A stretch of 22,084 nucleotides of DNA from Clostridia bacterium (GTDB taxonomy: Bacteria > Bacillota > Clostridia > UMGS1883). The stretch lies in assembly GCA_021202495.1 (NCBI GenBank), contig JAJQCX010000071.1, forward strand, positions 14,385 to 36,468, given 5' to 3'. The translations under genes were made by a program, and so were the position numbers. Positions 22,035-22,084 of the stretch are shown here, one piece after another. Position 1 is the first letter of the stretch; every line of letters starts with the position of its first letter. A model generated the notes under the pieces. The model saw nothing but the letters and a program-made list of their open reading frames with translations, did not search any database and was not told the origin of the DNA.

Positions 22035-22084
22035 ATTATTTTCCCCTTTTCTGAATTTTTTGCTGTTCGATAGTTCTATATGTT
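22035..22084 (-). promoter_or_regulatory. Upstream region of the giant surface protein gene (partial)
   Basis: Only 50 bp are available. They hold an AGGGGA ribosome binding site about 8 nt before ATG 22034. No complete -35/-10 pair is visible, so the promoter probably lies outside the window. Confidence 0.5.

Noticed and set aside
1..22084. tRNA or rRNA genes as the integration target
   Set aside because: No tRNA or rRNA sequence was seen at the junction or elsewhere. The target appears to be the protein-coding LRR gene.

Overview
The window looks like chromosomal DNA of a gut-type Firmicute (class Clostridia, Oscillospiraceae/Lachnospiraceae-like). This is inferred from A+T-rich intergenic DNA, strong AGGAGG-type ribosome binding sites, SigA-like TTGACA/TATAAT promoters, a Gram-positive SOS box (GAAC-N4-GTTC), a BspA-type leucine-rich surface protein, an SLH-anchored giant surface protein and a mobile-element gene set common in gut Clostridia. 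No species can be named from the sequence alone.

Layout. (1) Positions 1-1000 hold no ordinary gene but are dense in small RNA-scale structure. There is a 22-residue membrane toxin gene with a convergent candidate antitoxin RNA (a type I toxin-antitoxin layout) and a second copy of its promoter/leader at the left edge. Two tandem ~165-nt structured RNA units follow, each with its own promoter, a multi-helix fold, a possible pseudoknot and an intrinsic terminator. (2) 1002-1418 is the 5' part of a secreted BspA-like leucine-rich-repeat gene that stops abruptly. (3) At about 1402 it meets the left end of a mobile element whose first genes, all on the minus strand, are three overlapping large serine recombinases (1509-6408). 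(4) 6564-8291 carries small accessory genes: a DUF6870-like protein, an overlapping small ORF, a PemK/MazF-like endoribonuclease, a possible 26-residue peptide with a long structured leader, and a sigma-70-region-4-like helix-turn-helix protein. (5) 8292-8593 is a double terminator with possible alternative pairing. (6) 8594-10258 is a regulatory operon: LexA-like repressor, ImmA/IrrE metallopeptidase and zinc-ribbon protein. Its promoter carries an SOS box and a pair of 9-bp repeats. (7) 10420-11409 is a WYL-domain regulator. (8) 11469-22034 encodes a 3521-residue secreted protein made of a cadherin-like sandwich, three GLUG blocks, a beta-helix-like glycine-rich region, Ig/YDG-like repeats and three C-terminal SLH domains.

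How the genes may work together (inference): the recombinase trio would integrate and excise the element. The LexA-like repressor and ImmA-like protease form a DNA-damage-responsive switch comparable in logic to the ImmR/ImmA pair of ICEBs1, and the sigma-like protein and the MazF-like protein are accessory regulation or maintenance functions. The 3' part of the interrupted LRR gene does not reappear before the window ends. The element's right end is therefore either outside the window, which would make the giant SLH protein part of it, or the target gene has lost its 3' part. The most unusual material is the pair of tandem structured RNAs (551-966) and the toxin-antitoxin locus whose two convergent RNAs share related 5' leaders.
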